Shown piece after piece: positions 11,943-20,587 of a DNA stretch of 42,539 nt. The notes below the pieces were generated by a model that ran no database searches, had not been told where the DNA came from, and saw only the letters and a program-made list of their open reading frames with translations. The translations under genes were made by a program, and so were the position numbers. Every line of letters begins with the position of its first letter. The first letter of the stretch is position 1. The DNA is taken from the NCBI RefSeq assembly GCF_015155755.1, contig NZ_VWPI01000049.1, positions 1 through 42,539 of the forward strand, written 5' to 3'. Source of the DNA: Komagataeibacter sp. FXV3. GTDB lineage: Bacteria; Pseudomonadota; Alphaproteobacteria; Acetobacterales; Acetobacteraceae.

Positions 11943-12016
11943 CCTGATCCGTTTTCATCCATCAAGGGGCGTGTCGCACCCGCCAGACGGACCGCACGCC
12001 CCATGAACGGATCAGG
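11943..12016 (+). promoter_or_regulatory. Nested inverted repeats covering the stress-protein ribosome site
   Basis: Outer arms CCTGATCCGTT (11943-11953) and AACGGATCAGG (12006-12016) are perfectly complementary and can extend inward by CAT/ATG past a two-T bulge. Inner arms are GGGGCGTG (11966-11973) and CACGCCCC (11995-12002). The right outer arm ends inside AGGAGG (12014-12019), the ribosome site of the gene starting at 12026. It could end pdxH transcription or hide the ribosome site. Confidence 0.7.
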
Positions 12017-12025
12017 AGGCGGCGC

Positions 12026-12907
12026 ATGTGCATACGCAGGATACTGTTGCCACTGGCGGGGATGAGCCACGCGGAAAGCGCGCTGGACGTGGGTGGCGCG
12101 ATTGCCCGCATGTTCGATGCCCATCTGGCCGTACTGCATGTGGGCACCGACATGCAGGAAGTCGGCCCATTGGTGGGCGAAGGCCTGTCGGGCGCGATGG
12201 TGCAGGACATGATCGCGTCCGCGCTGAAGGAGAGTGCCGCGCGCCTCAACGGCGTGCGTGGCCTGTTTGACGCATTCGTCACCCGCGAACAGATCCCGGT
12301 CGTGGCGGTGGACTCCCCCCTTTCGCCAGTGGGCATGTCCGGCCTGTCCGCAAGTTTCATCGCCCATAGCGGCCATACCCGCAGTGTCGTGTCCTTTCAG
12401 GCGCGCCTGTCCGATATCGTGGTCCTGCGCCAGCCCAATCCGGAGGGGGATGTCTCCTCATCCGACACGCTGCACGCCATCCTGTTCGAAAGCGGGCGCG
12501 GGGTGATCATCGTGCCGCCCGTGGCGCCGCCGACCATCGGCAGGCGCATCTGCATCGGCTGGAATGGCACGTCGGAAGCCGCATCCGCCATCCATCACGC
12601 CCTGCCGCTGCTCAAGCGGGCGGAAGCGGTGCATATCCTGCACAGCCCCGCCTATCAGCGCCCCGGTCCCGAAGCACGGCATGTACGGTCATTTCTGTCA
12701 TTGCATGGCATCATGGCCAATATTCACGAATTCGGTAGTGATTCCCGCCCGGTGGGTGAAGACATGCTGGACATGGCCCATACGCTGGGTGCGGACATGA
12801 TGGTCATGGGGGCGTATTCCCATTCCCGCCTGCGTCAGATGATTCTGGGTGGCGTCACCCGCCATATGCTGGAAAACAGCGATATTATCGTTATCATGAG
12901 CCGCTGA
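12026..12907 (+). CDS. Tandem universal stress protein (UspA superfamily)
   Basis: A 293-residue cytosolic protein with two Usp-like halves. The N-terminal half starts CIRRILLPLAGMSHAESALD, and the C-terminal half starts RRICIGWNGTSEAASAIHHA and ends with the nucleotide-loop region MGAYSHSRLRQMILGGVT. In that loop the usual second glycine of G-x2-G-x9-G is Ser/His-substituted, so ATP binding is uncertain. Usp proteins raise survival under starvation or oxidative and acid stress; the precise role here is unknown. AGGAGG gives a strong ribosome site that is partly inside a leader stem. Confidence 0.85.
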   Translation: MCIRRILLPLAGMSHAESALDVGGAIARMFDAHLAVLHVGTDMQEVGPLVGEGLSGAMVQDMIASALKESAARLNGVRGLFDAFVTREQIPVVAVDSPLSPVGMSGLSASFIAHSGHTRSVVSFQARLSDIVVLRQPNPEGDVSSSDTLHAILFESGRGVIIVPPVAPPTIGRRICIGWNGTSEAASAIHHALPLLKRAEAVHILHSPAYQRPGPEARHVRSFLSLHGIMANIHEFGSDSRPVGEDMLDMAHTLGADMMVMGAYSHSRLRQMILGGVTRHMLENSDIIVIMSR

Positions 12908-12973
12908 GGAACGGATCGGCCACCATATCCCGCAACATTCGTATCCCCGTCGTGAAATATGCGTATTATTATG

Positions 12974-13059
12974 TGTAAATGCCGGACCATGCCTTGATTT
13001 TACAAACCGCGGGGATTAGGTGTGGCGGGGAAAAGAACGCCATAGCCTAGTGTAAAATC
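12974..13059 (+). promoter_or_regulatory. cysH leader with three mutually complementary segments
   Basis: Segment 1 TGTAAA (12974-12979) can pair with TTTACA (12999-13004). Segment 2 GATTTTACA (12996-13004) can alternatively pair over 9 bp with segment 3 TGTAAAATC (13051-13059). Between 2 and 3 lies a small hairpin TGGCG (13023-13027)/CGCCA (13038-13042). Segment 3 ends a few bases before the cysH ribosome site. This is either a conformational switch or TGTAAA-type operator half-sites. Confidence 0.5.
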
Positions 13060-13076
13060 CGGTCTGGGGGGAGATT

Positions 13077-13769
13077 ATGCGCATTAATGCGGACATTATG
13101 GCAGAACTGAAGCAGGCGGGGGAAAATGCCTCCGACGTGCTTCGTGTTGCCCTGACGCGGCTGCGCGGACGTATTGCGCTTGTTTCATCCTTCGGGGCCG
13201 AATCAGCCGTCATGCTGGCGCTGGCGGCCGAAATCGATCCCGCCGTGCCGGTCCTGTTCCTTGAAACGGGCCAGCATTTCCCCGAAACGCTGGCTTACCG
13301 GCAGGAACTGGCCCGCGTGCTGGGCCTGCGCGACGTGCGTGACCTGCACCCCGCCCCCCGACAGATCGAACGCCGCGACCCCGAAGGCCAGCTATGGGCC
13401 TTCGACCCGGATGCCTGCTGTGCATTGCGCAAGGTCGAACCGCTGGATGAAGCCATGATCCCCTTTGATGCATGGATCACGGGCCGCAAGCGCACCCAGG
13501 CCGCGACCCGGCAGGGCCTGCCGGTGGTGGAGGACGCGCCCGGCGGCAAGATCAAGATCAACCCGCTGATCAGTTGGACCCCGCGCGAACTTGATGCCGA
13601 AATGACGCGCCGCAACCTGCCGCGCCATCCGCTGACGCTGCGGGGCTATCCCTCGATCGGGTGCGCGCCATGCACACGGCCCGTGGCCGAAGGCGAGGAC
13701 CCGCGTCAGGGCCGCTGGGCCGGGCAGAACAAGACGGAATGTGGTATCCATGTCCGCAAGGCATCCTGA
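13077..13769 (+). CDS. cysH: Adenylyl-/phosphoadenylyl-sulfate reductase, 4Fe-4S type
   Basis: Reduces activated sulfate to sulfite with thioredoxin or glutaredoxin. It is 230 residues. The nucleotide-binding loop is near SSFGAESAVMLALA (37-50). Paired cysteines C114-C115 and C196-x2-C199 form the [4Fe-4S] ligand set of APS-type reductases, and C222 in ECGIH is the catalytic cysteine. This suggests APS as substrate, although the locus also encodes an APS kinase domain. GGGGGGAG precedes the start. First gene of cysH-cysD-cysNC. Confidence 0.95.
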   Translation: MRINADIMAELKQAGENASDVLRVALTRLRGRIALVSSFGAESAVMLALAAEIDPAVPVLFLETGQHFPETLAYRQELARVLGLRDVRDLHPAPRQIERRDPEGQLWAFDPDACCALRKVEPLDEAMIPFDAWITGRKRTQAATRQGLPVVEDAPGGKIKINPLISWTPRELDAEMTRRNLPRHPLTLRGYPSIGCAPCTRPVAEGEDPRQGRWAGQNKTECGIHVRKAS

Positions 13770-13849
13770 AACGGACGCCACCGCACCGGCCGGGCTGAGG
13801 CCGCCAGTTTTCCCTGTTTTCTTTCCTGTTACGGAAGGTCTGTAATTCC

Positions 13850-14644
13850 ATGGACGATCTCGACCAACTAGAGGCCCAGAGCATCTTCATCCTGCGCGAA
13901 GCCTACCGGAAGCTGAAGCCGCTGGCGATGCTGTGGTCGCTGGGCAAGGATTCCAACGTCATGCTGTGGCTGGCGCGCAAGGCATTCCTTGGCAACGTGC
14001 CGTTCCCGGTCATGCATGTCGATACCGGCAAGAAATTCCCGGAAATGTACAAGTTCCGCGATGAATATACCAAGAAGTGGAACCTGGAACTGCTGCTGGG
14101 CGACTGCCCGCCGGTGGAAGACATCGACCCAACCCTGCCGCCCGCCGCACGTTCTGCCGCGCGCAAGACCGCGGGCCTTGCCGCGATGATCGACAAGTAC
14201 AAGCTGGCGGGCGTGATCGCGGGCATCCGCCGTGATGAACAGGCCACCCGTGCCAAGGAACGCGTGTTCAGCCCCCGTGGCGCAGGCCACAAGTGGGACG
14301 TGCGCAACCAGCCGCCCGAATTCTGGGACCAGTACGCCACCCCGCACGAACCCGGCATGCATGTGCGCGTCCACCCCCTGCTGTCATGGCGTGAAATTGA
14401 CATCTGGCGTTATATCGAGCGCGAGGACATCCCGCTGGTTGACCTGTATTTCGCAAAGGACGGCAAGCGCTACCGCTCGCTGGGGGACCAGGACATCACC
14501 AGCCCGGTGGAAAGCAACGCGACCACCGTGGCCGAAGTGATTGCGGAACTGGAAACGTCGCGCACATCCGAACGCGCGGGACGTGCCATGGACCATGAGT
14601 CCGAGGACGCGTTCGAACGCCTGCGCGTGGCCGGCTACCTCTGA
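13850..14644 (+). CDS. cysD: Sulfate adenylyltransferase subunit 2
   Basis: Catalytic subunit of ATP sulfurylase, making APS from ATP and sulfate; its partner CysN supplies GTP energy. It is 264 residues, shorter than the roughly 300 of E. coli CysD. The PP-loop reads [19 protein letters not shown] (from about residue 28), followed by [34 protein letters not shown] and the C-terminal [16 protein letters not shown]. The start at 13850 lies 80 bp after cysH with GGAAGG upstream. It is followed by cysNC after 25 bp. Confidence 0.97.
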   Translation: MDDLDQLEAQSIFILREAYRKLKPLAMLWSLGKDSNVMLWLARKAFLGNVPFPVMHVDTGKKFPEMYKFRDEYTKKWNLELLLGDCPPVEDIDPTLPPAARSAARKTAGLAAMIDKYKLAGVIAGIRRDEQATRAKERVFSPRGAGHKWDVRNQPPEFWDQYATPHEPGMHVRVHPLLSWREIDIWRYIEREDIPLVDLYFAKDGKRYRSLGDQDITSPVESNATTVAEVIAELETSRTSERAGRAMDHESEDAFERLRVAGYL

Positions 14645-14669
14645 TCGGACAGGACGGAGTTATATTACA

Positions 14670-16556
14670 ATGAGTACAATCCCGACCCCTGCCCCGCAGG
14701 AAGCCGCCACCCCCATCGTGATCGTGGGCCATGTCGACCATGGCAAGTCCACGCTGATCGGTCGCCTGCTGTATGATACCGACAGCCTGCCCGACGGGCG
14801 TGTCGCGCAGATCATTGAATCCAGCAAGAAGCGCGGGCTTACGGTTGAATGGAGCTTCCTGCTCGACAGCCTGCAGATCGAACGTGACCAGGGCGTGACC
14901 GTTGATTCCACCCGCATTCCCTTCCGGCTGGGCACGCGCCAGTTCGTGATCGTGGATGCGCCGGGCCACCGTCAGTTCCTGCGCAACATGATCACCGGTG
15001 CGGCTGATGCCGAAGCCGCAGTCCTGGTGGTTGACGCGAATGAAGGCGCTCAGGAACAGACCCGCCGCCACGCCATGCTGCTGCGCCTGATCGGCATCCG
15101 CCATGTCATCGTGCTGATGAACAAGGTTGATATCTTCAACTACGACCAGAAGAAGATCGAAGCCGCCGAGCGCGACATCACCGCACTCCTGCACCAGCTT
15201 GAAATCGAACCGACGGTGTTTGTCCCCGCCTCCGCGCGTGAAGGCGACAACATGGCGTCGCGTTCCGACAAGATGCCGTGGTACAAGGGCCCGACCCTGA
15301 CCGAGGCGCTGGCCGCCGTTCCCGCCCCGTCATCGCGCGCCGACCTGCCGCTGCGCCTGCCGGTGCAGGATGTCTACCGTTTCGACACCAAGCGTATTGT
15401 CGTGGGCCGTATCGAACGCGGCCGCATCCGCGTGGGCGATGAGGTGGTGATTGGCGTGCATGGCGCGCGCGCGCGCATCGCCACCATCGAAAGCTGGCAC
15501 ACAGCCCCGCAGGTGGCCGCCATTGCGGGCCAGTCCGTGGCCGTGACGCTGGAACCCGATGTCATTCCCGACCGGGGCGACTTCCTGTATCCCGCATCCG
15601 CCGCCCCCCTGCGTGCGGCGCGCATCCGCACGCGCTTGTTCTGGCTGCGTCAGGAACCGCTGCGCGTGGGCGAAAGCTTCAAGCTGCGTCTTGCCACGGC
15701 GGAACACCAGGTCACGGTGGCGGCGATTGATTCCGTGGTGCGCCTGGAAGACCTGACCGAACACCCGGCCGAGGAAGTGCCGCCCGAAGGCTTTGCCGAA
15801 ATCACGCTGGCGGTTTCCGAAACCATGCTGTTCGACGCATTCGTGCCGGGCACATCGGACGGACGTGGCGTGCTGGTGGACCGCAACCAGCAGATCGTCG
15901 GCGGCGCGCCGCTGATCGGTATTGCCGAAAGTGTCGCGGGGCGCAATGCCATCCACCCGACCGACAGCGCCGTGTCGCTGTGGGACCGCGCACAGGCAAA
16001 GGGCCACCGTGGTGGCGTGTTCTGGATGACCGGCCTGCCGGGCGCGGGCAAGAGCACGCTGGCGCGCGGGGCGGAAACGCGCCTGTTCGCACGCGGGGTC
16101 GATGTTTCGGTTCTGGATGGTGACACGCTGCGCGCGGGCCTGTGTTCGGACCTTGGCTTTTCCGAAGCGGACCGTCGTGAAAACGTGCGCCGCGCCGCCG
16201 CCGTGGCCCGCATCCTTGCGGAAAGCGGTCAGGTGGTGATCGTTGCCCTGATCTCCCCCACCATTGCGGACCGCGAACTGGCACGCCAGATCGTGGGTGA
16301 GGGTTTTCATGAAATCTTCATCGACACGCCGCAGGCCACGTGTGAAGAGCGCGACCCCAAGGGGCTGTATGCAGCCGCCCGCGCGGGCAAGATCGAAGGC
16401 TTCACCGGCATCGATGCGCCGTATGAAGCACCCGTGAAGCCCGCCCTGCGGCTGGAAACGGCCAATGCGTCAAGCGATGAGACGGCAGCACGCCTCGCCG
16501 CCTTCATTGGTGAGGAAACCCGCCTTGACGGGGCGGTCCAGCGCCAGAAGTCCTGA
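14670..16556 (+). CDS. cysNC: Bifunctional sulfate adenylyltransferase subunit 1/adenylylsulfate kinase
   Basis: A 628-residue fusion. The N-terminal CysN GTPase has G1 GHVDHGKST (20-28), G3 DAPGH (95-99) and G4 NKVD (150-153), followed by elongation-factor-like beta barrels. The C-terminal CysC APS kinase starts near residue 445, with Walker [10 protein letters not shown] (455-463), LDGDTLR, the [11 protein letters not shown] segment and FTGIDAPYE. It drives sulfate activation to APS and phosphorylates APS to PAPS. The start at 14670 follows CGGAG and matches the family; translation could otherwise extend back into cysD. It is the last gene before a strong terminator. Confidence 0.97.
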   Translation: MSTIPTPAPQEAATPIVIVGHVDHGKSTLIGRLLYDTDSLPDGRVAQIIESSKKRGLTVEWSFLLDSLQIERDQGVTVDSTRIPFRLGTRQFVIVDAPGHRQFLRNMITGAADAEAAVLVVDANEGAQEQTRRHAMLLRLIGIRHVIVLMNKVDIFNYDQKKIEAAERDITALLHQLEIEPTVFVPASAREGDNMASRSDKMPWYKGPTLTEALAAVPAPSSRADLPLRLPVQDVYRFDTKRIVVGRIERGRIRVGDEVVIGVHGARARIATIESWHTAPQVAAIAGQSVAVTLEPDVIPDRGDFLYPASAAPLRAARIRTRLFWLRQEPLRVGESFKLRLATAEHQVTVAAIDSVVRLEDLTEHPAEEVPPEGFAEITLAVSETMLFDAFVPGTSDGRGVLVDRNQQIVGGAPLIGIAESVAGRNAIHPTDSAVSLWDRAQAKGHRGGVFWMTGLPGAGKSTLARGAETRLFARGVDVSVLDGDTLRAGLCSDLGFSEADRRENVRRAAAVARILAESGQVVIVALISPTIADRELARQIVGEGFHEIFIDTPQATCEERDPKGLYAAARAGKIEGFTGIDAPYEAPVKPALRLETANASSDETAARLAAFIGEETRLDGAVQRQKS

Positions 16557-16615
16557 TGCCAGCGGGGTCGGGCAGGACCTGTCCGGCCCCATGCAGGACC
16601 GGGTTTTAGATTACA

Positions 16616-16645
16616 GGCGCCAGTTTACATGTCTGGCGCCTTTTT
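16616..16645 (+). terminator. Rho-independent terminator of the cysHDNC operon
   Basis: Perfect 8-bp stem GGCGCCAG (16616-16623)/CTGGCGCC (16633-16640), a 9-base loop that can extend by ACA/TGT pairing, then five Ts (16641-16645). It is 60 bp after the cysNC stop. Confidence 0.9.
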
Positions 16646-16698
16646 GTACCAGTCACGACAGATAGATCGCCTGTTGCCTGGAAAGGATCGGTTCACAA

Positions 16699-17028
16699 GT
16701 GGATGTCAGGAACAACCGCCGGGATACGACCGGTGCCAGCGTCATTACCGCCAACCGCCTGCTTGATGGCCGCATCGTCTGGCTGACACAGCAGGGATGG
16801 TCGGAACATATCGGGCATGCCCGTGTTTTTGACAATGCGGATATCGAAGGCGCGATAGCGCAGGCCAAGGCCACGCCGGATGCACGCAGGCTGGTGGGTA
16901 TCTATGGCGTGCAGCTTGACCCGTCGGCTGCGGGCCTGTCCCCGCTTACGGTACGTGAGCGCATCCGTGCGTTCGGGCCGAGTGTCCATCCTGATTTTGC
17001 CCCTGTGGAGACATCCAATGTCCACTGA
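16699..17028 (+). CDS. DUF2849 domain protein linked to sulfite reductase
   Basis: A 109-residue small protein, GTG start at 16699 with AAGGA upstream; no in-frame ATG serves. It resembles the DUF2849 family, recognised by an N-terminal TGASVITANRLLDGRIVWL and a following ARVFDNADIEGAIAQA. Its stop lies 11 bp inside the sulfite reductase gene, so the two are translationally coupled. The biochemical role is unknown; context suggests help in sulfite reduction or sirohaem/FeS insertion. No signal peptide or membrane segment is seen. Confidence 0.85.
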   Translation: MDVRNNRRDTTGASVITANRLLDGRIVWLTQQGWSEHIGHARVFDNADIEGAIAQAKATPDARRLVGIYGVQLDPSAAGLSPLTVRERIRAFGPSVHPDFAPVETSNVH

Positions 17029-18706
17029 CACCGCACCCCTGCCGGTTGGCCGGTATGCCTATGACCAGGTGGACCGTACTTTCCTGTCCCAGCGCGTGGC
17101 GCAGTTCCGCGAACAGGTGAACCGCCGTGTCAAGGGCGACCTGAGCGAGGATGAATTCAAGCCGCTTCGCCTGATGAACGGCCTGTACCTGCAGCTTCAT
17201 GCCTACATGCTGCGCGTTGCGGTACCCTATGGCATGATGGGGTCGGACCAGATGCGCATGCTGGCCCATATCGCGCGCACATATGACCGCGATTACGGGC
17301 ATTTCACCACGCGCCAGAACATCCAGTTCAACTGGATCCGGCTGGAGGATACACCCGATATTCTCCAGCATCTGGCGGACGTGGACATGCACGCCATCCA
17401 GACCAGCGGCAACTGCATCCGCAACGTGACGTGTGACGAGTTCGCGGGCGCTGCCGCCGATGAACTGCTGGACCCGCGCATCCATGCCGAGATCCTGCGC
17501 CAGTGGTCCACGCTGCACCCGGAATTCTCGTTCCTGCCGCGCAAGTTCAAGATCGCGATCAGCGGCAGCCCGCATGACCGCGTCGCGGCCCGCTTCCACG
17601 ACATCGGGCTGGTCGCCCGCCCCGGTGCGCAGGGTCGGCCGGTGTTTGACGTGTTCGTGGGTGGCGGGCTTGGCCGCACGCCGATCATTGGCGTGCAGCT
17701 GCGTGACAACCTGCCTGAAGAGGACCTTGTTGCCTACCTTGAGGCCATCGTGCGCGTGTATAACGCCTATGGCCGCCGCGACAACATGTACAAGGCCCGG
17801 ATCAAGATCCTTGTCCAGGCGCTGGGTGTCGAGGCGTTCCGTGAAAAGGTCGATGCGGAATTCGCGCTGATGGACCGGGCGGATTACCGTCTGGATCCCG
17901 CCATTGTTGATGGCATCCGCGCGCGTTTCGGCATTCCCGAACTGGTGGCCCCGGCGGATGCGGCGCAGAAACTTGCCGCCGACCGCAAGGCCGACCCTGC
18001 CTTTGACCGCTGGGTGCGCACCAATACCCATCCGCATCGCAATGACGGTTTCATAAGCGCCGTCATTTCCATCAAGCCCGATGGCGGCATCCCTGGTGAT
18101 GTCACGGCGGACCAGATGGACCTGATCGCCGAACTGGCCGATGGCTGGTCGTTTGGTGAAATCCGCGTCACACACATGCAGAACGTGGTGCTGGGCCATG
18201 TGCGCAAGGACCGTCTGCACGAACTGTGGGGCAAGCTGGTCGCGGCCGGTCTGGGCACGCCCAATATCGGGCTGGTGGGCGATATCATCGCCTGCCCCGG
18301 GCTGGATTACTGCTCACTGGCCAATGCGCGTTCCATTCCGATCGCGCAGAAGCTCAGCGCCCGCTTTGCCGATCCGGAACTGCAGGAACGCATCGGCCGG
18401 CTGCATATCAACATATCGGGCTGCATCAATGCCTGCGGGCACCACCATGCGGGTCATATCGGCATCCTTGGGGTGGACAAGCGCGGCGAGGAATTCTTCC
18501 AGTTGACCCTTGGTGGTTCGGCGGCCAATGACGTGGCCATTGGCCAGATCATCGGCCCGGCGCTGCCGGAAGACGAGACGGTCGATGCCATTGCCCGCCT
18601 GATTGATACCTATCTGGTGCTGCGTCAGGGTGACGAGCAGTTTATCGATACCTACCGGCGTCTTGGCGCCGCCAGCTTCAAGGACGCTGTCTATGCCCCT
18701 GCTTGA
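17018..18706 (+). CDS. cysI: Sirohaem [4Fe-4S] nitrite/sulfite reductase
   Basis: A 562-residue haemoprotein reducing sulfite to sulfide (or, in relatives, nitrite to ammonia) with six electrons. Two ferredoxin-like half-domains flank the catalytic parts. The sirohaem-bridged 4Fe-4S ligands are C426-x5-C432 (CPGLDYC) and C469-x3-C473 (CINAC, followed by GHHH). Anion-binding arginines sit in FTTRQNIQFNWI. The start at 17018 follows GGAG and overlaps DUF2849. The sulfate cluster makes sulfite the likely substrate; the electron donor (no CysJ nearby) is not encoded here. Confidence 0.93.
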   Translation: MSTDTAPLPVGRYAYDQVDRTFLSQRVAQFREQVNRRVKGDLSEDEFKPLRLMNGLYLQLHAYMLRVAVPYGMMGSDQMRMLAHIARTYDRDYGHFTTRQNIQFNWIRLEDTPDILQHLADVDMHAIQTSGNCIRNVTCDEFAGAAADELLDPRIHAEILRQWSTLHPEFSFLPRKFKIAISGSPHDRVAARFHDIGLVARPGAQGRPVFDVFVGGGLGRTPIIGVQLRDNLPEEDLVAYLEAIVRVYNAYGRRDNMYKARIKILVQALGVEAFREKVDAEFALMDRADYRLDPAIVDGIRARFGIPELVAPADAAQKLAADRKADPAFDRWVRTNTHPHRNDGFISAVISIKPDGGIPGDVTADQMDLIAELADGWSFGEIRVTHMQNVVLGHVRKDRLHELWGKLVAAGLGTPNIGLVGDIIACPGLDYCSLANARSIPIAQKLSARFADPELQERIGRLHINISGCINACGHHHAGHIGILGVDKRGEEFFQLTLGGSAANDVAIGQIIGPALPEDETVDAIARLIDTYLVLRQGDEQFIDTYRRLGAASFKDAVYAPA

Positions 18707-19184
18707 GAATGGCCACATCAAGGATGACACCTGGGTCACGGTAACCGAAGACGCGCCCCTTCCGGCGACTGGCGCGGTGATCGTGCCCTTCGCACGGCTG
18801 GAAGAAGGCCTGGCACGCGGGGCGGATGCGCCGCTGGGCGTCACCATCGGGCCGGATGTGGATGTGTCCCTGCTGCGCCCTGCCCTGCCGCGCCTTGGCC
18901 TGGTGGCGGTCACGTTCACGACCTTCCGTGACGGGCGTGCCTTCACGCAGGCCCGCGCACTGCGTGAACACCTGTCATTTACGGGGGAAATCCGGGCGAC
19001 CGGCAAGCCACTTCCGGACCAGTACGAATTCATGCTGCGCTGTGGCGTCACCACCGTTCAGACCGAGCGCGCGGAAGACATAAGCGTATGGCAGCAGGCG
19101 CACGAAATCATTTCCGTCGCCTATCAGCCCTCCGTCCTGCATGAACGCAGGCAGGGGCTGGGGCTGCGCCGCTTCCTGTCCTGA
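18693..19184 (+). CDS. DUF934 domain protein linked to sulfite reductase
   Basis: A 163-residue protein whose ATG lies 14 bp inside the sulfite reductase gene, pointing to coupled translation. It matches the DUF934 family: an N-terminal DDTWVTV, a central GVTIGPDVDVSLL and the segment DGRAFTQARALREHLSFTG, ending with VAYQPS. Members almost always sit beside sulfite reductases in proteobacteria, but their role is not settled. It is followed by a strong stem-loop that probably closes the operon. Confidence 0.88.
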   Translation: MPLLENGHIKDDTWVTVTEDAPLPATGAVIVPFARLEEGLARGADAPLGVTIGPDVDVSLLRPALPRLGLVAVTFTTFRDGRAFTQARALREHLSFTGEIRATGKPLPDQYEFMLRCGVTTVQTERAEDISVWQQAHEIISVAYQPSVLHERRQGLGLRRFLS

Positions 19185-19190
19185 TGACAT

Positions 19191-19225
19191 GATGGGAAAG
19201 GAAGGCCCTGCATCCTTTTCCCATC
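19191..19225 (+). terminator. Stem-loop ending the sulfite reductase operon
   Basis: GATGGGAAAGGA (19191-19202) pairs with TCCTTTTCCCATC (19213-19225) with one bulged T and a 10-base loop. It begins 6 bp after the DUF934 stop. No extra T-run follows, although the 3' arm itself contains TTTT. Confidence 0.6.
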
Positions 19226-19285
19226 TGACAGGGCGTGTTACCGCAGGGACATGCGCAACCACCGTGCTTTCGGACTGATACGGAC

Positions 19286-20587
19286 ATGACGCGCCCGGAC
19301 ATGACGGGCGCGCGCCTGTGTGGTGCTGTCCTTGGTGCGGGATGGTGGGGTGTCGCCAGCCTGCTGGCCCCCGTCCTGCGCCATAACCTGTCGCGTCGCC
19401 TGAAACGGGGCAAGGAAACACCGGCCAGCCTGCCCCAGCGCCGTGGCATTGCCAGCATGGGGCGCCCCCACGGCCCGCTTGTCTGGCTGCATGCCGCAAG
19501 CGTTGGCGAAAGCATTTCGGTGCTGCCGGTTATCAGCCAGCTTCTGGACATCAGCCCGTCCCATCATATCCTGGTCACGACTGGCACCATTACGGGGGCC
19601 GAGATCCTGCATGCACGCCTGCCAGGCATGGATCGGCATGAACGGGTCCTGCATCAGTTCACGCCGCTGGATGTGCCACGCTGGGTTGCGCGATTTGCCG
19701 ATTTCTGGCGTCCCGATGCGGCGGCACTGGTGGAAAGTGAACTCTGGCCCAACCTGATCGCAACATGCAGGCGGCGGCGCATCCCGCTGGCGCTGCTTAA
19801 CGGACGCCTGTCGGACCGGTCACTGGCCCGGTGGGGCAAGGCGCGATGCCTGCTGGCGCGCATGCTGTCCACTTTCACATGGGTCATGGCCCGGACGCCG
19901 GAAGATGCCCGCCGCCTGCAACACGGTGGCGCGGGACGGATCGACATGATCGCAGACCTGAAAGATGCGGCAGCGCCCCTGCCGTGCAACCCGGCGGACC
20001 TTGCCGCCATTGGGCGCATGCTGGCCGGTCGTCCGGTCTGGGTGGCGGCTTCCACCCATCAGGGGGAGGAAACCGAAATCCTTGCCGCCAGCATCATTAT
20101 CCGTCAGGCCGTGCCAGATGCGCTGACCATCATCATTCCCCGCCATCCCGAACGTGGGGCGGATATCGGAGCACTGGCGGACCAACCGCTGCCCCGTCGC
20201 GCGGCGGGACAGTTTCCCACAGCGCGTGATGCCGTATGGATATGCGATACATTGGGGGAAACGGGGCTGTTCTATGCCCTCGGCGCACCGGTCCTTATGG
20301 GAAACAGCCTGCCCGGCTGCGCGGGTGGCGGCCATAATCCCGTTGAGCCGGCACGGGCGGGATGCCCGATTGCCACCGGCCCGAAAACCGGCAATTTCCG
20401 TCAGGCCTATGCCCGGATGGAGCAACGCATCTACTACGTGCACACTGCGCGGGACATTGCGCAATGGGTCATCACGCAACTGCGGCATCCCGGCCGGGAC
20501 GGCGTTTTGGCACCTGATCCTTCCCCGCCCGACCCTGATATTGCCCGGCAGGTCGCCCTTGCGATTCTGACTCTGGGACAACGGTGA
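19286..20587 (+). CDS. waaA: 3-deoxy-D-manno-octulosonic acid transferase
   Basis: Inner-membrane-associated GT30 enzyme adding Kdo from CMP-Kdo to the lipid A precursor. It is 433 residues. An N-terminal membrane anchor lies near CGAVLGAGWWGVASLLAPVL. Signatures are LHAASVGESISVLPVI (catalytic Glu in GES), VESELWPNLI, VAASTHQGEE and GGHNPVEPARAGCP. Start candidates are 19286 and 19301 (also 19235); 19286 is chosen without a strong ribosome site. Its TGA overlaps the lpxK ATG, so waaA, lpxK and the acyltransferase gene form one coupled operon. Confidence 0.94.
   Translation: MTRPDMTGARLCGAVLGAGWWGVASLLAPVLRHNLSRRLKRGKETPASLPQRRGIASMGRPHGPLVWLHAASVGESISVLPVISQLLDISPSHHILVTTGTITGAEILHARLPGMDRHERVLHQFTPLDVPRWVARFADFWRPDAAALVESELWPNLIATCRRRRIPLALLNGRLSDRSLARWGKARCLLARMLSTFTWVMARTPEDARRLQHGGAGRIDMIADLKDAAAPLPCNPADLAAIGRMLAGRPVWVAASTHQGEETEILAASIIIRQAVPDALTIIIPRHPERGADIGALADQPLPRRAAGQFPTARDAVWICDTLGETGLFYALGAPVLMGNSLPGCAGGGHNPVEPARAGCPIATGPKTGNFRQAYARMEQRIYYVHTARDIAQWVITQLRHPGRDGVLAPDPSPPDPDIARQVALAILTLGQR

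Noticed and set aside
12908-13076. Known SAM-type riboswitch before cysH
   Set aside because: The segment folds but shows no recognisable SAM-I/II/IV core; kept only as an unnamed structured leader.
16946-18220. 424-residue frame antisense to the sulfite reductase
   Set aside because: Shadow of a well-supported gene with no motifs.
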